Positions 59,408 to 64,000 of a DNA stretch of 64,000 nucleotides are shown piece after piece (position 1 is the first letter of the stretch; the number at the start of each line of letters is the position of its first letter). Under the pieces are notes generated by a model, which was given only the letters and a program-made list of their open reading frames with translations, did no database searches and had not been told where the DNA came from. The DNA is from Terrisporobacter mayombei (GTDB lineage Bacteria > Bacillota > Clostridia > Peptostreptococcales > Peptostreptococcaceae). The position numbers and the translations under genes are program-made. Location of the stretch: positions 62,001-126,000 of the forward strand of contig NZ_JAHZMP010000001.1 in NCBI RefSeq assembly GCF_020748465.1. The letters run 5' to 3'.

Positions 59408-62400
59408 TCATTTAATATTTTTTTTACGTTGGATCACAAAAATTATAACTATTGATGATAATAATATTATTAGATAAAATAAAATATTTGCTGAATCTCC
59501 AGTTGTTGGTGTATTTGTATTATTATTACTATTTGAATTATTATTATTTGAGTTATTATTATTTGAGTTATTATTATTTGAGTTACCATTAGTATTAGAA
59601 TTTGTGCCTTTTTTAGTATTTGTGATTAAATACCCTTCTTCTACACTACCAGTTATCGTTGTGTTATAGCCATCAACAAGTACTTCTTTTACTGTATAAT
59701 TTATTTCTTTACCATCTTTATACTTTTCTAAGTTAGAGAATGTATATTGCCAGTCTTCTTCTTTAGATAATTGTTTGCGTTGTATTTCTTCTCCATTAGC
59801 CAACAATATAACTGTGATATTCTTTTCTTCTCCACCCTTCCATACTTTTGTTACTCCAACTGATGTTTTTCCTGTTATTGTGTTAGTTACGGTAAATCCT
59901 GTTTCTGCACTTCCTGTTATTACACTTGAATAACCTTCTACGGCTTTTTCTACTAATGTGTAATTTATTTCTTCTCCAGTTACTTCATCATATTTTGGTA
60001 ATTCTGTAAATGTATGTTTCCAGTTTGTTTCATCTGTAAGTTTTATTGTTTCTTTTTCTACTTTGTCTGCTAAAAGCGTTACTTCTACTTCTTTTGCTGC
60101 TTTTCCTACCCATACCTTATTTACTGGTATTGATATTTTTTCTGTATTAGTATTTGTTACTACAAAACCTGAGTTCACATCTCCTGTAATTTCTGATTTA
60201 TATCCATCAATAGGGGCTTCTCCTATTGTGTAATTAATTTCTTTTCCATCTTTATATTTTTCTAAGTTTGAGAATGTGTATTGCCAGTTGTTTCTTCCAT
60301 TTAGAATTTGGCTACCTATCATCTCACCGTCAGCCATTAAACTTACTATTACACTATCAGATGCTTTTCCTATCCATTTTTTTGTAACTCCAACTGATGT
60401 TTTCCCTGTTATAGTGTTGGTTACAGTAAATCCTGTTTCTGATGTTCCTGTTATTACACTTGAGTAATTTTCTAGTGCTTTTTCTTCTAATGTGTAATTT
60501 ATTTCTTTTCCTGTTACTTCATCGTATTTTGGTAACTCTGTAAATGTATGTTTCCAGTTTGTTTGTGCTGTAAGCTTTATTGTTTCTTTTTCTACATTAT
60601 CTGCTAAAAGTGTTACCTCTGCTTCTTTTCCTGCTTTTCCTACCCATACCTTATTTACTGGTATTGATATTTTTTCTGTATTAATATTCTTTATTACAAA
60701 ACCTGAATCCATATTTCCTGTGATCTCTGTTTTGTATCCATCTACAGCTATTTCTTCAACTGTATAGTTTATTTCTTTTCCATCTTTATACTTTTCTAAA
60801 TTTGAGAATGTGTACTTCCATCCATTTCCTTCATTTAGAGTTTGGCCGTCTACCTTCTTACCATCAGCCATTAAGTTTACTGTTACACTATCAGATGCTT
60901 TTCCTATCCATTCTTTTGTTACTCCAACTGATGTTTTTCCTGTTATTGTGTTAGTTACAGTAAATCCTGTTTCTGATGTTCCTGTTATCACACTTGAGTA
61001 ACCTTCTAAGGCTTTTTCTTCTACTGTATAGTTTATTTCTTTTCCTGTTACTTCATCGTATTTTGGTAATTCTGTGAAAGTATGTTTCCAGTTTGTTTTT
61101 TCTGTAAGTTTTGTTGTTCCTTTTTCTACATTGTCTGCTAAAAGTGTTACTTCTGCTTCTTTTCCTGCTTTTCCTATCCATACCTTATTTACTGGTATTG
61201 ATATTTTCTCTGTATTAATGTTCTTAATAACAAAACCTGAATTCATATTTCCTGTAATCTCTGTTTTATATCCATCTACAGCTATTTCTTCTACTGTATA
61301 GATGATTTCTTTTCCATCTTTATACTTTTCTAAATTTGAAAATGTGTACTTCCATCCATTTCCTTCATTTAGAATTTGACTGTCTACCTTCTTCCCATCA
61401 GCCATTAAATTTACTGTTATACTCTCAGATGCTTTTCCTACCCATTCTTTTGTTACTCCAACTGATGTTTTCCCTGTTATTGTGTTAGTTACAGTAAATC
61501 CTGTTTCTGATGTTCCTGTTATTATACTTGAGTAACCATCTAATGCCTTTTCTACTAATGTGTAGTTTATTTCTTCTCCAGTTACTTCGTCATACTTTGG
61601 TAACTCTGTGAATATATGTTTCCAGTTTGTTTTTTCTGTAAGCTTTATTGTTTCTTTTTCTACATTTCCTGCTAAAAGTGTTACTTCTGCTTCTTTTTCT
61701 GCTTTTCCTATCCATACCTTATTTACTGGTATTGATATTTTTTCTGTATTAGTATTTGTTATTACAAAACCTGAACTCATATTTTCTGTAATTTCTGTTT
61801 TATATCCATCAATAGTTGTTTCTTCCACTGTATAATTGATTTCTTTTCCATCTTTATACTTTTCTAGGTTCGAGAATGTATATTGCCACTCATTTCCTTC
61901 ATTTAGAATTTGGCTATCTACCTTCTTACCATCAGCCATTAAATTTACTGTTACACTATTAGATGCTTTTCCTATCCATGTTTTTGTTACTCCAACTGAT
62001 GTCTTTCCTGTTATTGTATTAGTTACAGTAAATCCTGTTTCTGCTGTTCCTGTTACCACACTAGAATAACCTTCTTGTGCTTTTTCTTTTAATGTATAAT
62101 TTATCTCTTTTCCAGTTACTTCATTGTATTTTGATAACTCTGTAAATGTATCTTTCCACCCTTTTGCTTCTGTAAGCTTTATTGTTTCTTTTTCTTTTCC
62201 ATCTGCTAAAAGTGTTACCTCGGCTTCTTTTCCTGCTTTTCCTACCCACACCTTATTTACTGGTATTGATATTTTTTCTATATTAGTATTCTTTATAGCA
62301 AAACCTAAATTCATATCTCCTGTTATTTCTGTTTTGTATCCATCAATAGATATTTCTTCTACTGTATAATTGATTTCTTTTCCATCTTTATACTTTTCTA

Positions 62401-64000
62401 AATTTGAGAATGTATATTGCCACTCATTTCCTTCATTTAGAATTTGGCTATCTATTTTCTTACTATCGGCCATTAAATTTACTGTTACACTATCAGATGC
62501 TTTTCCTATCCATGTTTTTGTTACTCCAACTGATGTCTTTCCTGTTATTGTGTTGGTTACAGTAAATCCTGTTTCTGATGTTCCTGTTACTACACTTGAG
62601 TAACCTTCTTGTGATTTTTCTTCTAATGTATAGTTTATTTCTTTTCCTGTTTTTTCATCGTACTTTGGTAACTCTGTAAATGTATTTTTCCATCCTGTTG
62701 ATTCTGTAAGCTTTATTGTTTCTTTTTCTTTTCCATCTGCTAAAAGTGTTACTTCAGCTTCTTTTCCTGCTTTTCCTACCCATACTTTATTTACTGGTAT
62801 TGATATTTTTTCTATATTAGTATTCTTTATAACAAAGCCTGAATTCATATCTCCTGTAATTTCTGTTTTATACCCATCAATAGACTCTTCTTCTACTGTA
62901 TAGTTTATTTCTTTACCATCTTTATACTTTCCTAAATTTGAGAATGTATATTTCCAGTTATTTCCTTCATTTAGAATTTGGCTATCTACCTTTTTACCAT
63001 CAGCCATAAGATTTACTGTTATACTATTAGATTCTTTCCCAACCCATTTTTTTGTCACATCAATATTAGTCTTTTCATTATAGGTATTTGTTACTGTAAG
63101 ACCTTTTTCTGTCTTCGCGTAACCATTTGGTGTAAAATCTTTTCCATCTTTATCGACTTCTTTTACGAAATAATTATAAGGGTTACCACTGTTATCAGTT
63201 TGATCTAAGTTATTCCATTTTACTTCTGAAGTACCGTCTGGAAGAGATTTTATCTCTGCATTTGTAACTTCTTTAGAAGTCGTATCATTTCCAGCACTAC
63301 GATATAATTTAAAGTATATTGTAGGCTTTTCTGCTGGACCACCATCCCAAATTTTTGTTGCTTTTACATCAATAAGTTTTTTGTTATTTTCAATATTTAA
63401 TAATGTTCCTTCTGTATCTGTATCTTTTACAGTAAAAGTTATTTCTTTTGATTCAAGTGGATCAAATTTAATCCACTCTGGTGCAGAAATTTCTTTAACT
63501 ACATACTCTGCTACAGGCAAATTTTTCACATTTGCAATACCATTTTCGTCAGTAATCAGTTGGATGACTTTCTCATTATTTTTAATTACTTCACCATCTT
63601 TTCTTTTTAGCTCAAACTTAACATTTGGTATACCAACTTGTGTCCCAGAAATAGACTTGAAAATTTTCAATTCACCTTTAACTGTACCAGTTATTCCTCC
63701 ACCAGAATGAATATTTTCTACACTATGATTGAAATCTTCTCCTTTTACTGCTGGCTTATTATTTTCCTTGTACCAAGCTTTTGTATTATTCTCAAATTTA
63801 TCTTGATTTTCATTTGTTATCTTTGTTAAGTACATAATTGAAAAACTATTTAAAGAAGCATATTCTCTAGGAATATCAACTGTAATTTCTCCTGAAGAAA
63901 CATTCTTGCTTATACGAGAACCTGGATAATCTCTTTCAAAATTCGCTATGGCATTTTCACCATAATATGAATTTGGTCTATATCCTTGAACATAAATTCT
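59408..64000 (-). CDS. Giant Cna_B-repeat surface adhesin with sortase signal, N-terminus outside window
   Basis: The frame is open from 64000 to the stop at 59408 (1530 residues in view); an ATG at 63835 is internal, since the frame continues past it as RIYVQGYRPNSYYGENAIAN. Order: the end of an N-terminal adhesin domain, a SpaA-like prealbumin domain ('VKGELKIFKSISGTQVGIPN', near 105-200), one divergent Cna_B domain, then 13 Cna_B repeats alternating two types. Type A is K(T)S-V-GVTK-W-GKAS-SVTVNLM and type B is ISIPVNKVW-GKA-EAEVTLL (7 A, 6 B, about 89 residues each). Next come an Asn/Ser-rich linker and a TPTTG sorting signal, TM and RKK tail. Sortase would anchor it to the wall. Confidence 0.9.
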   Translation of the reverse strand, partial: RIYVQGYRPNSYYGENAIANFERDYPGSRISKNVSSGEITVDIPREYASLNSFSIMYLTKITNENQDKFENNTKAWYKENNKPAVKGEDFNHSVENIHSGGGITGTVKGELKIFKSISGTQVGIPNVKFELKRKDGEVIKNNEKVIQLITDENGIANVKNLPVAEYVVKEISAPEWIKFDPLESKEITFTVKDTDTEGTLLNIENNKKLIDVKATKIWDGGPAEKPTIYFKLYRSAGNDTTSKEVTNAEIKSLPDGTSEVKWNNLDQTDNSGNPYNYFVKEVDKDGKDFTPNGYAKTEKGLTVTNTYNEKTNIDVTKKWVGKESNSITVNLMADGKKVDSQILNEGNNWKYTFSNLGKYKDGKEINYTVEEESIDGYKTEITGDMNSGFVIKNTNIEKISIPVNKVWVGKAGKEAEVTLLADGKEKETIKLTESTGWKNTFTELPKYDEKTGKEINYTLEEKSQEGYSSVVTGTSETGFTVTNTITGKTSVGVTKTWIGKASDSVTVNLMADSKKIDSQILNEGNEWQYTFSNLEKYKDGKEINYTVEEISIDGYKTEITGDMNLGFAIKNTNIEKISIPVNKVWVGKAGKEAEVTLLADGKEKETIKLTEAKGWKDTFTELSKYNEVTGKEINYTLKEKAQEGYSSVVTGTAETGFTVTNTITGKTSVGVTKTWIGKASNSVTVNLMADGKKVDSQILNEGNEWQYTFSNLEKYKDGKEINYTVEETTIDGYKTEITENMSSGFVITNTNTEKISIPVNKVWIGKAEKEAEVTLLAGNVEKETIKLTEKTNWKHIFTELPKYDEVTGEEINYTLVEKALDGYSSIITGTSETGFTVTNTITGKTSVGVTKEWVGKASESITVNLMADGKKVDSQILNEGNGWKYTFSNLEKYKDGKEIIYTVEEIAVDGYKTEITGNMNSGFVIKNINTEKISIPVNKVWIGKAGKEAEVTLLADNVEKGTTKLTEKTNWKHTFTELPKYDEVTGKEINYTVEEKALEGYSSVITGTSETGFTVTNTITGKTSVGVTKEWIGKASDSVTVNLMADGKKVDGQTLNEGNGWKYTFSNLEKYKDGKEINYTVEEIAVDGYKTEITGNMDSGFVIKNINTEKISIPVNKVWVGKAGKEAEVTLLADNVEKETIKLTAQTNWKHTFTELPKYDEVTGKEINYTLEEKALENYSSVITGTSETGFTVTNTITGKTSVGVTKKWIGKASDSVIVSLMADGEMIGSQILNGRNNWQYTFSNLEKYKDGKEINYTIGEAPIDGYKSEITGDVNSGFVVTNTNTEKISIPVNKVWVGKAAKEVEVTLLADKVEKETIKLTDETNWKHTFTELPKYDEVTGEEINYTLVEKAVEGYSSVITGSAETGFTVTNTITGKTSVGVTKVWKGGEEKNITVILLANGEEIQRKQLSKEEDWQYTFSNLEKYKDGKEINYTVKEVLVDGYNTTITGSVEEGYLITNTKKGTNSNTNGNSNNNNSNNNNSNNNNSNSNNNTNTPTTGDSANILFYLIILLSSIVIIFVIQRKKNIK
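59510..59590. repeat. 15-bp tandem repeats encoding the Asn/Ser linker
   Basis: A 15-bp motif (ATTATTATTTGAGTT-like) repeats several times within the adhesin gene, encoding NSNNN units in the wall-spanning linker. The period is a multiple of three, so copy changes would alter linker length but keep frame. Confidence 0.7.
59830..63070. repeat. 534-bp tandem repeat array (Cna_B A+B pairs)
   Basis: Within the adhesin gene the A and B modules alternate with a period of 534 bp per pair. Corresponding positions, for example around 60276 and 60810, or 61836 and 62370, carry closely similar sequence. Six full pairs plus one extra A unit are present. High similarity at DNA level favours recombination and copy-number change. 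Confidence 0.85.

Noticed and set aside
59510-59590. Short tandem repeats near 59.5 kb as a CRISPR array.
   Set aside because: The units are 15 bp, contiguous without spacers and in frame with the adhesin, encoding an Asn/Ser linker; no cas genes were seen anywhere.
60276-62603. Regularly spaced plus-strand open frames of 63-81 codons inside the adhesin gene.
   Set aside because: They recur every 534 bp because they are antisense shadows of the repeated Cna_B units; they lack ribosome binding sites.
63835-63835. ATG at 63835 as the start of the adhesin.
   Set aside because: The frame is open without a stop to the window edge and reads as protein, and there is no ribosome binding site before this ATG, so the gene begins outside the window.

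Overview
The window looks like chromosome from a low-GC anaerobic Firmicute, most likely Clostridium sensu stricto (species not resolved). Base composition is strongly A+T-rich. Ribosome binding sites are strong GGAGG types, terminators are short U-tailed hairpins, and a glycyl-radical enzyme implies anaerobic life. No tRNA, rRNA, transposase, CRISPR array or intact prophage was seen. Both edges cut genes: a VOC protein at 1 and a giant surface protein at 64000.

Region by region. 1-3.7 kb: VOC protein, MATE exporter, B3/4-domain protein and CPBP protease. A ykkC/guanidine-I type riboswitch precedes the B3/4 gene, and a guanidine-IV (mepA)-like leader precedes the MATE gene. 3.9-6.9 kb: tandem amino-acid permease paralogues with near-identical, cre-like promoters. 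7.4-12.6 kb: small membrane proteins, a nitroreductase, an acetyltransferase, an erythromycin-esterase-like protein and a 134-bp candidate structured RNA. 12.8-19.6 kb: a DAACS symporter, a double BFD [2Fe-2S] protein, a secreted subtilase, and two CDF metal exporters, one behind a NiCo-type riboswitch. 19.8-23.7 kb: a divergent accessory chaperone set (Hsp70, GrpE, TerB-J protein, LRR protein). 23.8-31.4 kb: DUF1540 protein, polysaccharide deacetylase, amidase, MocR/PhzF pair and a fluoride-riboswitch-controlled antiporter. 31.5-40.2 kb: NatAB-like ABC exporter, DUF2935 protein, proC, and a glycyl-radical enzyme with its activase behind an AraC regulator. 40.4-51.3 kb: a Bce-type peptide-sensing module, a DUF2812 gene broken by an in-frame stop, a Ytr-like GntR/ABC operon, a flavin reductase and a DUF2284 protein. 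51.4-59.3 kb: amino-acid permease, small alarmone synthetase, methyltransferase, a 1205-residue four-module AAA protein with SHOCT tail, and a divergent short repeat protein. 59.4-64 kb: an LPXTG-like-anchored Cna_B repeat adhesin.

The main theme is sensing and export of small toxicants. Guanidine, Ni/Co, fluoride and antimicrobial peptides each appear to have a sensor next to a transporter. The least explained parts are the Hsp70/GrpE/TerB-J set, the four-module AAA protein with its repeat-protein neighbour, the glycyl-radical/proC cluster and the structured RNA near 12.2 kb.
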